64,000 bases of DNA, taken from the NCBI GenBank assembly GCA_007844125.1, contig CM017561.1, forward strand, positions 20,303,223-20,367,222, given 5' to 3'. Origin of the DNA: Sinonovacula constricta. Lineage: Eukaryota > Mollusca > Bivalvia > Cardiida > Solecurtidae. A model generated the notes under the pieces. It searched no databases. It was given only the letters and a program-made list of their open reading frames with translations, and was not told the DNA's origin. Positions within the stretch are counted from its first letter, which is position 1, and each line of letters opens with the position of its first letter. Both the position numbers and the translations under genes were made by a program. Shown piece by piece: positions 47,189 through 61,529 of this stretch.

Positions 47189-48631
47189 ACGATTACAATC
47201 CATACACTAGTGTTTTTTTTTGTTTTTGTCATTCATCTCTTGAAACAACATGATTATAGCAAACACTGCATAGTTTAATCTGTATTTACATACTTGGCGC
47301 ACATGCAACATTGAAAAACATATGAGGCAGTTGAACAATACAGTATTTTTATTGTTTTTATTTGCCTCATTTTCTCTGTAAACTGTCCATGTATTTTCTT
47401 ACAAAACACACCCCTACCCATCAGAACACATTGACATAGGTTCCACGCCTCGTTCCTGAAATGTGTGTCTGTTGCATATCATGATGTGTCTTCTCCTCAG
47501 ATGGATCACGAGTAGTAGACCTTGTTTCCATAGTTACTTTTGTGTCTGCTTTATTAAGGCTCGAATATAAGTGACCTGTAACAAGATTGTAAACTTTTAA
47601 AGAATTTACCATTCCGATGTAAACGTTAAAATCAAAATGATTCCTTTTGCAAGATTGTTGGACACTTTGTCATTAAAAGCCCGAAAGTAAATACTCTTAC
47701 TCAAAACGAAGTCAAAAATATATGAAATAAGAAATAATTGACTTCATGCTTCTGCTTATTATAAATACCCAAAATGTTATATGTTATAAACATATAAACA
47801 AGCGCTTAAACTAGAATATACAAATACATTTTTGGATAATGCAGGTTACAAACCTGATGTCCTATAGTTTAGTACATTAGGCTTTCTGTCGTTCTTAAAA
47901 TGTTAAACAATTAAACTGACATACGTACCGTCTTCTTCTCTAGTCTCGATGTCCAGAGTCGTGTAATCTACGCAAAGATAAACCACAACATTTGTGTGTG
48001 AACGTAAATGAGACTTAACTTTACCCATAAATGATATTTGGTCGAAGTAACGATGTACTTATACTAACGTATTATTGTGGGTAGATAAAAAATTTAAATA
48101 TCTGTGAAAATTTTGATAGGACCTTTTCTTATTTGCCTATTCTTAGACTTTTGAATCTGTTTCAAAAGCCAAGTGTGTTATTTGTGTTAATTTAAGCTTA
48201 TGATATTTTCTATACTTGCGACATTTATTGTTTATATTATCCATTTACTAATCAAATGATGTACTTAATTCATAAAAATATAATGTAAACTTTTTTTCTA
48301 CCTTGCAACACACCGTCTAATTCTCTCACTTGGCAAACGCGTTCGTTTGTCTGCTTGGTTTCCGAACTAAAACACAAAACAGACTGATATGCAAACATAT
48401 AAGTGTTCTAATATATCAAACTTTTATGTTTATTATCAAAGAAATATGCCTTGGTCTCTGTCAGCATTTACCTAAGAATAATCATAAACATGAATTGTAA
48501 CGAGTGAGTCATATATTATTAAAGGTACATTTTATTGGAGTTGTCTAATGATGTTAAAATATCAAATTTAGCTTTACAGGTGGCAACGCCAAAATGAGAT
48601 TGATTTTCCATGTCCACTCACAAAATTGTAC

Positions 48632-48698
48632 CTGACACATGGAACAGAAAAATTATCTCACTTGACTAATACTTTCGTTTGTTTGCTTGATGTTCAAT
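48632..48698 (-). pseudogene. Duplicate of the first tail exon (gene 5 intron), decayed
   Basis: Acceptor TTTTAG and donor CAG|GTAC are present. An in-frame TGA-type break (QVR then stop) ends the frame. It is homologous to 56856-56923. Confidence 0.5.
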
Positions 48699-49403
48699 CT
48701 AAAACAATGTGACAAAAAATGCATTACAAACAACAATAAATACCTTTTTACCAGTAACGGACATACCGAGAATTAACAACAGAGACCTGATTTACCAACT
48801 GCTAACATTGCAGCCATCAAATACGAGATTATATAAACGCATTTAACTATATAACAATACACAGTTTTATACATTTTTTCCAAAGGATCTTACCGTCGTT
48901 TACATACAATGGCAACAATGACAGCAAGTACAAGGACGACCAGTCCTCCACCGCCTCCAGCTGCGGCGGATATGATGGTCATTGTGTTGTCCAGAGACCG
49001 GTCCTCCTGGTTCTGTGTCTGACTCTTACTGTCCGTATTTGTCGCAGACTTAAGGTAGACATTGATGTGTACAATCTTGTCGTAAGGAGCGATGTTGTTT
49101 CATATTGTGATGGACTGGTCATTTGTGTGATAACTGTTAGTGGATACACTTTCTCGGTGGTAACTGAGCAAATACAGGGTTATGATCGCATGTATTAAAA
49201 TCAAGGGAAGGTTAAAACTGTACATTCATCTAACAGATACAGTAGTTGTTTGCAAACTATTTAGGCAAGATAATTTGTCTTTTATTTCTATTAGATATTT
49301 TTGATATTGCCATAATCATATAATATAATAAAAAGCAGCTTAAGTGAAAATGTATTTATTAAATTAAATAATTGTTTTTATAAACTTTATTAACTTATTT
49401 AAC

Positions 49404-49620
<217 letters not shown>

Positions 49621-52310
49621 AGTGTGTGCCTTCAGCAGAACGCTCATAATCAACTTGCATTGAGTTTGGCCTTTAATTATTTTCTTTGTAGATAGGAAGC
49701 AATAGAATGTAACATGTTCTTACTGCATGACTCATTACATACTTAGAACTAGTTTATTTAAGCGTCAGCACATCCACATGGATTTTAGCGCGACCCAACG
49801 TTTTACGTTGCCCAAACGTGACTTAAGGAGAATATATACCAAAGTTTCTAAAGTGGCATTTCTGTAAGGTGCATACTTGTGGGTACCTTTTTCTTATGAG
49901 ATTGTTGAATCTTTCTAATTTAGTAGGATTAAGACCCTTTAATGTATGTCTTATATTGCATGCGAATTTCACATCCTAAACATTGTTTATTGTTTGTTTT
50001 ATAGTAAAGTAACTGCCCATCATCTTTATTCATGCCGGGGACGGACTAAACAATTTCGCCCGTTGTGCTTATTGTACATATGGTGAGGAAAGGCTGACAG
50101 AGTAAAATGTTCACATTAGTAGGGTTATTTGGTGCAGAGGTGTGTGTGTGTGTGTGTAGGTGGATTGGTTGGTACTAGATTACAAGCAAACCGCTCTTTA
50201 TCAAGTTTTAATTGTCTTTGCGATTTAATGGGTTTCTTTGTGGATAGAAAACATTACCATGTATTATGTACTTACGGCATGATCCATCGTCTTTATTACA
50301 AGGACTACACTCATTGCACATCCATTGACATGCTGGTCCGTAGTACCCATCTACACAGCTGTGACAGTTGTCGAAGGTATCGCTACAGCTGGTACAATGG
50401 GCACTGCAATTGTTGCACTCCTCTGTTCCTATAACAAATCCATCAGCACAACCATACGTGCAATTGTCCCTTGTACAAATGCCGTTTTTACAATGTGAGC
50501 ATGTATACTGACAAGTCGGTCCATAGTTACCATCCTTACACTCTAGACAGTTATTGCTAGTTTGACTACACGTCCTGCAGTTTACATTGCATTTGCTGCA
50601 CACACTACCAGAGTCAAAGTATCCTTCTCTGCAGCCATATGTACAGATTCCACTGAACATATTACATGCCTTATTCAAACACAGTTCGTGGCACTTTTTG
50701 TCACATGACAAACCAAAATATCCTTCAACACAGGTGTAACAGAGTTGTTGCATGAAGTACATTTTACAGGACAGGTGTGACATGAACCAGATTCCAGATA
50801 ACTCTCTTCATTACATGTCACACATGTGTCGTTGGTGCATGAAGTGCATGCGCCAGAACATGTACTTTGAACACATTTAAAGCCTGGAAATATAACTATA
50901 AACATTTAATGAGTCGAATATTGAACATATGACTATGATTTATGAAATACATTTTTAGAAACTAAGACGTTGGCCACATCTACACATTTTATAGAAAACC
51001 TCAGCATACCACAACACTTACGTCAATGGTATAACGCTCAAAATGTTTGTGTGGAACATTAATGTGTTTTGAGTTGAATATAATAAAATGCGTTAACGGT
51101 TGAAATACTGTATCCTTTTACTTTACATCGGAATGTTTCTAATACGTTCCTCAAAGTAGACATTCTGTACTTGTTCATACCAAAAATGGCAATGTGTAAT
51201 GAGAATTCTAACAAACAATCGAATGCGACCACGAACTTCCTTGAGGTACTCATATACAAGCTAAACATATAAATAACAATAAAGCTCTGGTGCAAGATAT
51301 ACCAAAGTGAAGCGAGAAAAATAAAAAGGTTTTGGAAAATTATCTCAGGGCAGGTGTTGCTATTTTCTGGAATTATTTAAGCATGCTAGTTGAATGCGCG
51401 TCTAGGATGCAACACAATTAAAACGGTAGATGCATAACATTTGTTGAAGTTTCTTTTATCCCCATCACAGCATCCCAGCAAAACGGAAAGCTTAATTCCA
51501 CAAATATGTGTCATTGACGTAAAAAGAAAATAACAACAACAACAACAAACAACAACCAAAGCAGTTATCAATGAATAACAAGATTATTGCTTTTTTGAGT
51601 TGACTTTTTTCAAAACTTGTATCGATAGAAAACATGCATTACATACCAGTATTTAAGCTTTACTTACCGACTAGCCAGAAGATGAACAGCAACAGCACCA
51701 AGTGGTTCGCTTCAAACCTGTTGAAACATGCTAACAAATGTGAATTAAACAAAAAGACTATAGCTCATTCAGCATATCAAATACAGATCAAGGCAAAATT
51801 AAAAGTTGACTATAAAAACCGAAAAAATCAACAATGTAAAAGTATTTATGACACAGATTAAAAAATGAAACATTATCTATCGCCTTAAAATTTGAACAAC
51901 GTACATCGCACACTCTCGACTCTCCTCAAATCTCTACACTGTAGATCTTACATGTACCTAAACTTAGCCTTTAAACGACGTGTAAACAAAATAATATAAA
52001 CTGTGTACTTACATTGTTCTTATTGTCTTTTCCTTCTTAAAGTCTTCAATATTTACGTTACCTCTTAACACATTAACAAATTGGTCAATACTACACCTCC
52101 TTGAAAATACATAGTCCGTTGTTGCGAAGAGGAAGTAAACGACACATATTTTTTGTATGTTTACTGTGCTTTGATATTTTCAGTATGTTTTAAACAGTCT
52201 GCACGTTCCGCTTCACTAACTTAAAATAGCGTCTTCTCTACAAACATACCCAGGCGCACTTTCTACCGTAGGGGTTCAATACATCTACATCATTTTGACA
52301 GTTGGGAAGT

Positions 52311-52330
52311 CTTATAAATAAATGAGGCAA
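52311..52330 (-). promoter_or_regulatory. Proximal TATA element, gene 5
   Basis: TTATAAG is kept but the CRE/AP-1 element is mutated to TGCCTCA. The 5' UTR exon is about 52288-52013. Confidence 0.4.
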
Positions 52331-53368
52331 GTTTTGTTTGCAAAACGCATTTTAAAAGACAAACAGGTATCAGTTGGGGAAATATATTTTGCACAAAACA
52401 AACGTACCACCAGTGTTGGAATGTGTGTTAGAAGTGTATGCGCTTAATATTGGATACGTTGACATGCATAGAACGGATAAGCACCTTATTAAGCTGGTCC
52501 GCCTGCGTAGGTGTTTTCGTAATTCGACGATCTAACAAGGAAGACGATTTCAACATTTGTATTGTAAATTATCCATACCCTAAAAGTGACTCATCTCGTG
52601 CTACCCCCTATTGTATTTATATATCCCTATTTACAAAGGTTAAACGAGTTTGTATTATCGTAGAAGAGTTCAATGATAAGGTTTGTCGCTTTAAATTTGT
52701 TAAAACAGGCCTTAAAAATTAGAATAGTTAATTTTTAAATATTGTATTAGTGATGTTATTGCTTTAAAATATAATAGCAGTATGAAAACACTCATGCAGC
52801 AAGGCATCAGTCGACATATCTTATTTAAGATAAACAAACAAGGTTCTTAATAACTCTTTGATCTTATTACACAACTTATCAGGAAATTTATTGCTAATTG
52901 GTACAATCCCGGAATCCTTTGTTGACCCTTTACAGTCAAGAATTAGCCTTTATTTTGAAATTACCTCTGTGACCGGACAGGTCGATGAGATTCCATGACT
53001 ACGATGACTTTAAACCATGATTTGGAAGTCACTGTTTGAACTTCTCTTCTTCTTTACAGCCGTACCCAATATGGACGAGACAACTTAAACAGTATCCCCT
53101 TACTTTACGTAAAATTGCAAAGTACCTATAACTTTGGGAGTTTTGTCTGTTTTTTATTACTTAATATGTAATAAATCTCGGTTTATAATAAAATTACATT
53201 TGGATGTCATTACAGAAAATTGCACATTTTGTTTAACTGGTTCAGATACTTTCTAAAATTCCATAATTTTCTGCAGGTTTTAACATTGCTCTTTTGATTT
53301 TGTCAAAATGCGTCACTGCATTTCTTTCGTCATTTACTTGTTCCTGCTTTGGTTGTTTTATTTCAAAC

Positions 53369-53370
<2 letters not shown>

Positions 53371-53421
<51 letters not shown>
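53371..53421 (+). repeat. (CT)n microsatellite
   Basis: CT tract at the same place in the unit as 2080-2151 and 42206-42296. Confidence 0.95.
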
Positions 53422-53425
<4 letters not shown>

Positions 53426-54084
53426 AGAACCCTGAGTTAGCGAGGCTTTTATCTCCTGTACATATTGTCCATATGTATATGTTACATATATTCCTTTATT
53501 ATAAGTGTTAATTTGTGAGTATACTATTCTTTCATCAGTTTGCAACTCGCGGTGCAGGAGCTTGTTGTCAGTTATCTCCCTTTGATAGGTTATTTCTAAT
53601 AACTCTATTTGTTTGTAAGAAAGGCCCTTCAGGAAGTGCGAAATTAGACCACTCCACAAGCTAGGTTTAAACCGCCACACAACAATACTTGAAAGTCAAC
53701 GTGTACCCGTTATTTTTAATGCGGTCATGCGCTAGAGGTGTGACAGTTGGCGAACTTCACACTTACACACGAACAGTCCTATCGATCGATACTGGCTTTA
53801 ATTACACAGGCTGCTATCGACATTCGCATTTAGTGCAAATTCGCGGTCGTTTAGGTCACGTGGGTGTGTTTGTTTCGATTTGCTCGAGTTACGTACTAAA
53901 CGTAGCCATTGTTTATGCTTGAAATATGAATGCATCAATTATTCTATTATATTTGAAGTTCCCAAAGTTTATACATTTTAATTGGTCTATTGCCAGCAAT
54001 CAAACTGATTTCACTTACAAAGAATCACGAGACGATCAAAAATATATGATTTAAATAAAAACAAATCGGCACTTTCTGCATGCT

Positions 54085-54425
54085 TTGGACGAATTCCAAA
54101 CGAAATCGTCTCACGCTGGAAGAACGGGTCAGGAAAGTTAATATGTTTGACGACGGAAAGAGCTCGAGGGTAATCGTATAAGAAATTAACGTTGGTAGAA
54201 CCCTGTTCTTGAACGTCGCCAAGAGAGAACGAGAAATAATAATGGAGGAGTTTGAAACATACAATTTAAACATGAAGAGACAACGGCTATCAATACGGAA
54301 CGACGAAATCAACGATCTATGCTACCGCTGGTTTAAGGATGCCACATCCAGACAAGTGACATTGTCAGGTCCTCTGTTGAGAGAAAAGGCACTTTAATTC
54401 AGTAGTGACCTTAGACTTGGCAATT
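54085..54425 (+). pseudogene. Tigger/pogo-type transposase fragment, copy 5
   Basis: An open second half includes NLNMKRQRLS, WFKDATSRQ and SGPLLREKAL. The first half is interrupted by a stop before the ELNVG equivalent. Confidence 0.65.
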
Positions 54426-54955
54426 TGTGTTTTCATTTAATTTCATTTCTTACAAGCGAAAACAAACACAAAGTACAATTAGCTTAGTACTAATATAAAC
54501 ACCCAATACAAAACAGTAATAAACAGTCAATTAAAACATCTTACATAATTTCTAAATCCAATGAAAATTTATCACTAAGGTCAGATTTTGTTTTAAGCAG
54601 TCAATTTGCGGCCGTCCCTTGGGTGGCTGCTTAATACAAGTTTAACTGTAAATAATATTTTATAAACATATTTATATAAAATATCTGCTTCACTCAAAGA
54701 GACGCACAGGCTGGTAAGAATACATATACTATTACAAAAAACACTCGCCGTTTTAAATTATAAACAGTAAACAGAGCATTATAATTGTCATAGAACACTT
54801 CCATTGTTAGCAAAACAAACAAAAATCTAATAAGTGTAATTTATATTATCTATTAAAGCAATCAAATATTGATCAATAACGAAAAGTTAAGTTGTTGTAT
54901 TTTAACAAGATTTTTAACTGAAGGACAGTGAGTTCTGAAAGGTTATATAACTTAC

Positions 54956-55146
54956 CTGTTGTTTTTTTTCAGTTATTTTATAACTGTGTTAATCGTAATT
55001 AGCACAGTTTTCATTAATCTACAATATGTTAACACATGTAATATGCTCATAAGCAAACGTGTGTAAAGAGTCATTGTGATGCAACTAAGTAATAAGTGTA
55101 CTCTGTTAATCCGACATTATTATCTACTAGTGACGTCGCCGGAAGT
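54956..55146 (-). promoter_or_regulatory. Candidate distal first exon and CRE/ETS cluster, gene 5
   Basis: The donor CAG|GTAAGT lies at 54955-54950 and TGACGTCGCCGGAAGT at 55131-55146. The YY1-like site is mutated (CCGACATT). Confidence 0.4.
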
Positions 55147-55299
55147 AAAAGTTCACAATTTAAGGTCAAAATTCGTCATTTGATAAAGGGACGTATCCAA
55201 AATAGTTCACGATTCTATGAATGGTGCTATATATGTGGTTAAGAAAAAAAAAACACGATCTTGGGAGGATAGTTCCTTGGAAGAAATTCACTAAACACA

Positions 55300-55305
55300 T
55301 TTATT
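55300..55305 (-). other. Polyadenylation signal AATAAA, gene 6
   Basis: Conserved signal about 385 nt after the gene 6 stop codon. Confidence 0.5.
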
Positions 55306-56855
55306 ATGCACAATTTTGACAGAACGTGATTAGAATTAAAAGCTTATTTACCTCAGTGCATTATTCTATATTCTTGTCCCTACTCGTTTATATATTTTGA
55401 TTCAACAAACGCATTTAAAGTATGCACATACACCAGCACCAAGTTTGTTATTCAAGCGATATACATGAACCATTACAAACCATACACGAGTAAATTGTTT
55501 TTATTCATCTCTTGATACATAATATTTATAGCAAAGACTGCATACTTAAATCTGTATTTGCATACAATGCGCACATGCAACAGTAGAAAATGTATGAGGC
55601 AGTTGAACAATCCAGTTTTTAGCGTTGTTCGCTTAATTTTGTCTGCATCTATGTAGACTGTCCATGTTATTTCTCACAAAACACTCCCCATCAGAACACA
55701 TTGACATAGGTTCCACGCCCCGTTCCTGCAATGTGTGTCTGTGGCATATCATGATGTGTCTTCTCCTCAGATGGATCACGAGTAGTAGACCTTGTTTCCA
55801 TAGTTACGTTTGTGTCTGCTTTATTAAGGCTCGAATATAAGTGACCTGTAACAAGATTTTAAACTTTTAAAGAATTTACCATTCCGATGTAAACGTTAAA
55901 ATTAAAATGCTTCCTTTTGCAAGTTGTTGGACACTTTGTCCTCAATAGCCCGAAAGTAAATACTCTTACTCAAAACGCTGTCAAAAATAAATGAAATAAG
56001 AAATAATTGACTTCCTGCTTATGGTTATTATAAATACCCAAATTGTTATATGTTATAAACATATAAACAAGCGCTTAAACTAGAATATACAAATACATTT
56101 TTGGATAATGCAGGTTACAAACCTGATTTCCTATAGTTTAGTACATTAGGCTTTCTATCGTTCTTAAAATGATAAACAATTAAACTGACAAACTTACCGT
56201 CTTCTTCTCTAGTCTCGATTTCCAGAGTAGTGTAATCTACACAAACATAAAATACAACATGTGTGTGTGAACGTAAAGGATCCTTAACTTTAACCATAAA
56301 TGATATTTGGTCGTAGTAACGATGTACTCATCCTGACGTATTATTGTAATGAATGAAACTAGTGAGCTTTTTTACACTTTTAAATCTGTTTCAAAAGCCA
56401 AGTGTGTTATTTTTAAGCTAATGATATTATCTATACGTGCGATATATCTTGTTTATAATATTCATTTACTAATCAAATGATGTGCTTAACTCATATAAAT
56501 ATAATGTAAACTTTTTTTTCTACCTTGTGACACACCATCTAATTCTCTCAATTGACAAACGCGTTCTTTTGTCTGCTGAGTTTCCGATCTAAAACACAAA
56601 ACAGACTGATATGCAAACATATAAGTGGCCTAATATATCAAACTTTTTATGTTTATCATCAAAGAAATATGCCTTGGTCTCTGTCAGCATTTACCTAAGA
56701 ATAATCATAAACATGAAGTGTAACGAGTGAGTCGTATATTATTACAGGTATATTTTATTGGAGATGTCTAATGATGTTAAAAATATCAAATTTAGCTTTA
56801 CAGGTGGCAATGTCAAAATGAGATTGATTTTTCATGGTCACTTACAAAATTGTAC

Positions 56856-56923
56856 CTGACACATGAAACAGAAAAAAATATCTCAGTTGGCTAATACTAT
56901 CGTTTGTTTGCTTGATTTTCAAT
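56856..56923 (-). other. Possible alternative tail exon of gene 6
   Basis: Acceptor TTTTAG, 68 nt, donor CAG|GTACAA. It is open throughout and has the same entry and exit phases (2 and 1) as the standard first tail exon 56588-56524, to which it is related (RLKIKQTNDSISQLR against RSETQQTKERVCQLR). It could be included or swapped without breaking the frame. Copies in genes 3 and 5 are dead. Confidence 0.35.
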
Positions 56924-57861
56924 CTAAAACAAGACTGATATTTTAATATTAGTACTCTAATATATCAAATGTTTTCTATTTATCACTACTTAAACCATAC
57001 CATCTGCCGATATTTAGGTAGGAATAATCAAACCATGAATTACAATGTGTGAGTCATAGAGTGAAAACGATATACATGTTTAGGGTATACCTAATAACGT
57101 TAAATATTGATTCAAAGCTGACTAAGCCAAATAGAAATTGATCATGCATGGTCACTATTAAGAGGGTGTCTGACAACTTTATACAAATACACATTTTACA
57201 CCTTTTTTCCAAAGAATCTTACCGTCGTTTACATACAATGACAACAATGACTACAATGACGACAATTGCAATAAGGACTAGTCCTCCACCGCCCCCAGCT
57301 GCTGCGGATATGATAGTCGTGTCGTCCAGAGACCGGTCCTCCTGGTTCTGTATCTGAATCTTACTGTCCGTATTTGTCGCAGACTGTGAGGTGTTCGTAA
57401 ATATTGTTGTGAATATTCTTGTCGTAAGGAGCGATATTGTTGACTCTTTTGATGGACTGGTCATTTGTGTGATAATTGTTGGTGGATACACTTTCTCGGT
57501 GGTAACTGAGAGCAAATACAGGGTTATGATTGCATGTATTAAAATCAAGGAAATGTAAACACTGTACATTCATCTAACAGATAAAGTAGTTGTTTGCACA
57601 CTATTTAGGCATGATAATGTGTCTTTAATTTATATAAGATATTTTTGATATTATCATAATCATAATAATATAATAAAAAGCAACATAAGTGAAAATTAGT
57701 TTATTAAAATCCATTATTAAATAAATTGCTTTTTATTTAACTTGTATTTACATATTTTACATGTTTTAGGTTACATTTTTAATACCTTGCAAAGCACATA
57801 CACATGTTATGCAAATGTTAACATGTATTGAATTACTAAACAATAGGCTCTATCTATATAT

Positions 57862-57917
57862 TCATCCATCCATCCATCCACCCACCCACCCACCCAACTA
57901 CCTACCCACCCATCCAT

Positions 57918-57997
<80 letters not shown>

Positions 57998-58006
57998 ATA
58001 GATAGA
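57862..58006 (+). repeat. (CATC/CACC)n(GATA)n microsatellite, gene 6 intron
   Basis: Starts like the gene 3 tract (CATC, CACC) and continues as about 85 bp of pure GATA. Confidence 0.95.
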
Positions 58007-59565
58007 TGAACTTTGCATTGATTTTAGCCTTTAATCATTTTCTTTGTGGATAGGAAGCAATAGCATGTAACATGTTCTTACACATTACATACTTAGAACT
58101 AGTTTATTTAAGGGTCAGCACATCCACATTGATTCTATCGCGACCCCGTTACGTTGCCCAAACGTGACTTAAACGGAAGATATACCAAAGTTTCTAAAGT
58201 GGCATTTCTGTAAGGTACATACTTGTGGGTAACTTTTTCCTATGAGATTTTTAAATGATTCTTATTTAGTATGTTTTAGACCCTAAAATGCATGTCTTAT
58301 AATGCATGTGAATTTCGCATGCTTAACATTTTTTTTCTTTTATAGTAAGTTACAGCCCATCATCTTTAATCATGCCTGGGTCCGACTAAACAATTCCGCC
58401 CGTTGTAGTTATGTGCATATAGTGAGTAAAGTCCCTGGCTGATAGAGTAAAACGTTCCCATTAGTAGGGTTATTTGGTGCTAAGGTGTGTGTGGGGGGTA
58501 TTGGTTGGTACTAGACTACTAGCAGACCGCTCATAATCAAGTTTGCATTGTCTTTGCCATTTAATGGGTTTCTTTGTGGAGAGGGAGCATTAACATATAA
58601 CATGTACTTACGACATGATCCATCGTCTTTGTTACAAGGACTACACTCATCGCACAAGAAATGACATGCTGGTCCATAGTACCCATCTACACAGCTGTGA
58701 CAGTTGTCGAAGGTATCTGTACAGCTGGCACAATGGGCACTGCAATTGTTGCATGTCTCTGTTCCTATAAAAATCCATCACCACAACCATACGTGCAATT
58801 GTCCCTTGTACAGATGCCGTCTTTACAATGTGAGCATGAATACTGACAAGTCGGTCCATAGTTACCATCCTTACACTCTAGACAGTTAATGCTAGTTTGA
58901 GTACAAGTCTTGCAGTTTACATCGCATTTGCTGCACAAACTACCAGAGTCAAAGTATCCTTCTCTACAGCCATATGTACAGATTCCACTGTCCTTATTAC
59001 ATGCCTTATTCAAACACAGTTCGTGGCACTTTTTGTCACATGACAAACGAAAGTATCCTTCAACACAGGTGTAACATACTCCAAAGTTGTTGCAGGAAGT
59101 ACACTGTACAGGACAGGTGTGACATGAACCAGATTCCAGATAACTCCCTTCATTACATGTCACACATGTGTCGTTGGTACATAAAGTACATGCTCCAGAA
59201 CATGTACTTTGAACAAATTCCAAGCCTGGAAATATAACCATAAACATTCAATACATCGCATCTTTAACAGATGACCTTGGTTTATAAATACATGTTTAGA
59301 AATATGCACTATGGACAACGTCAACACATTTAAAGGAAAACATCAACATAACAATAAAGCACATTATTTGAGGCTCAAAGGGTTTGTTTGCTACTTAAAG
59401 ACTGTCGCGATAGTTCTCTCGGCACATTCATGTTGCGCATAGGAACTCTTAAATAGGAAGAAAGTTTAATAGTATTTGCGGGTGTACATATTGGACTCGC
59501 AATTATGTCACAGCATGCGTTGCTTAAGAATTTTATTTTTACAGTTTTAGTCATGCACATAAGCA

Positions 59566-59566
59566 C

Positions 59567-59619
<53 letters not shown>

Positions 59620-59655
59620 CAAAAAACACCAAAAAAAAAAAACACACACACACGA
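59566..59655 (+). repeat. (AAC)n tract, gene 6 intron 2
   Basis: CAA/AAC-rich tract ending in poly-A and CA. Smaller relatives lie in the same intron of the other genes at about 205-285, 8650-8705, 22795-22880, 32150-32205, 40320-40370 and 51530-51560. Confidence 0.9.
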
Positions 59656-60139
59656 AAAACAACAAACTAAAATAAACATTTATATATATTTGTTCTGTAC
59701 ACGCGCTATTTCTTCCCAGGCATGAATACCTGACCGAGAGTATTCAAAGTCATGCAGGGTCAATATGTTTACTTCCGAAATCCAGCTTTCTCATAACTGA
59801 ATGATTCGACATGACTCATATTAACAGTCATGGTTAACTGGTATCTAGGCTATAGATTGATTGGGCAATACTGATTCACAATTTGTTCGTTTTTTTTTTT
59901 GTTTTGTTTAGTGCATATAACACCTCATCAGCAGAATTTCGTCATTCCAACCATCCCTGAAGTAGATATAGCACTGCGTCCAGTGATAGATTGTGCTGAA
60001 CACATGACCTGATACCACACCCAGTTACCGTTGCTTAAGTTGGTCAGTAATGTTAGAAGTTTGATACAATTTGATTCTAACCAAGTTCAAACCAGTGTAA
60101 TAATGTTTTGAACAGGTCTGATTTTTAATAATAAAATTT

Positions 60140-60190
60140 AGGTTAAAGTGCTTCAAAACTGGGGGTTGAGAGTTCGAATCCCGGTTGACT
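60140..60190 (+). repeat. tRNA-like (SINE-type) fragment
   Basis: GGTTAAAGTGCT and, 18 nt later, a B-box-like AGTTCGAATCC resemble the right half of a tRNA. No complete cloverleaf is seen, so it is probably a decayed SINE head. Confidence 0.3.
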
Positions 60191-61247
60191 ACGCAAGGTA
60201 ATCTTGTTTCTTTTCCTGCTATTTTACTTTGAACATTATTTCACATCACACTTCCAGGTTAAAAAGGAAATGTGTATAGTTTTGATTGTATTTTTGTTGT
60301 TTGTGTTTACTTTTATTACACGTTCCTTACCTGGTACATTCAAAGTAAAAAACGAAACATTGGTGTGAAATTATTTTGTAGCATTAACCAAAATACTTTA
60401 TGGAAAATTTTGGGCAACTTTACCATTGACGTGATGAAACAACAGCAGTAACTGATGATTGGCAGGAGCTATTGCTAGTTGAGATTACATGCTTTGTATT
60501 CAAAACTTGTATTGATAGTAAACGTGCAGAAAATACTAGTAATCGAGCTTTTCCTACCGATAAGCGAGCACATAAACAGCAAAAACAGCGAGTTCTTCTC
60601 TTCTAACCTGTTTAAATACAAGACATCATTATGAATTATACTAAAGCTAATTCAGCATATGAAATATAATCTAAGAACATTACAACTGAACTATGTTAAC
60701 CAAATATTCTAATAATGTACTAGGCCTTCCTGATACCGACTTTGAAAGCATAATTATCCTGTTGTATCATGTCGAATTTCTCCATCTTAGTTAATATTTA
60801 CACATGTATAATACAAATCCGCAACCCTCTACAGTGTATTATAGACATTACATCATACTCGCCTTTTAAACAGGTTGTAAACCAAATAAAGTTATTTTCG
60901 TACTTACATTTTTATTACAGCCAATGCTTTCATATTTACGTGACCTGTTATACATTTACAAAAAAACTTCAATACTACACACACTTCCCGGGTAGAAATT
61001 ACGCAGCCCGTTGATGGACGAGGAAGTGAAAGACATTTGTTCTATTTATATATTAACTTAACGCATGTACTGTTTTGGTGTGTTTAAAACAGGATGCATG
61101 CTCAACTTTTGAAAACTGTATTTTCTCTTCTTTATACACCTGCCTGCACGCCTTCTACCGTCGAGCTTCAAATAGCCAGGTAGTTTGCCTTAAAAGGCAG
61201 GAAGTTGCATGGAGGGTGTACATTGAACAATATATACATATACATAC

Positions 61248-61528
61248 ATATATATATATATATATATATCGGGAGGTCGTGGGTTCGAACCCCGGCCGGG
61301 TCATACCAAAGACTTTAAAGTTGGTAGAATGTGGTTTCCCTCCTAACGCTCGGGGCTACGGGGACAGCATACGCCTGACTCGTCGGTGTCAGTATAATGG
61401 ACCGACCGGGTTCAGTCCCTGGGCACCTCATAAGTGGCCCTGTGCTGTAATGATAGAAATGTCGCTGCGCAGTATCGGCAAAAATGCCGGCTAATCCCAA
61501 TCCCTATATATATATATATATATATATA
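61248..61528 (+). repeat. SINE-like element between two (TA)n tracts
   Basis: TA repeats at 61248-61269 and 61505-61528 enclose about 235 bp that begins with GGTCGTGGGTTCGAACCCC, a strong B-box of a tRNA-derived SINE. A GC-rich body ends in GGCTAATCCCAATCCC. The A-box part is missing, so the copy looks 5'-truncated. The family is not identified. Confidence 0.45.
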
Positions 61529-61529
61529 G

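Larger units (their letters stand above)
55691..60909 (-). pseudogene. Gene 6: EGF-repeat receptor with divergent 5' end and a 1-bp frameshift
   Basis: The exons are 60909-60908 (AT), 60607-60558 (MLEEKNSLFLLFMCSLIG, donor GTAGGA), 59225-58612 (614 nt), 57505-57223 (283 nt, 93 codons), 56588-56524, 56236-56198 and 55845-55691 (stop TGA). The EGF exon lacks one A in the A-run at 58769-58773 (CCTATAAAAATCC against six As in gene 1), which truncates the product at CGDGFL. Without that shift it would be about 402 residues with the full ITAM-like tail. The first ectodomain Cys is also changed (LEF for FKC). Upstream of about 59280 the introns, signal peptide and 5' UTR differ clearly from the other copies, so this is the most divergent unit. 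An A-run error in the assembly remains possible. Confidence 0.75.

Noticed and set aside
61282..61300. Possible tRNA gene at the B-box GGTTCGAACC
   Set aside because: There is no matching A-box or acceptor stem upstream; TA repeats lie there instead. A SINE fragment fits better.
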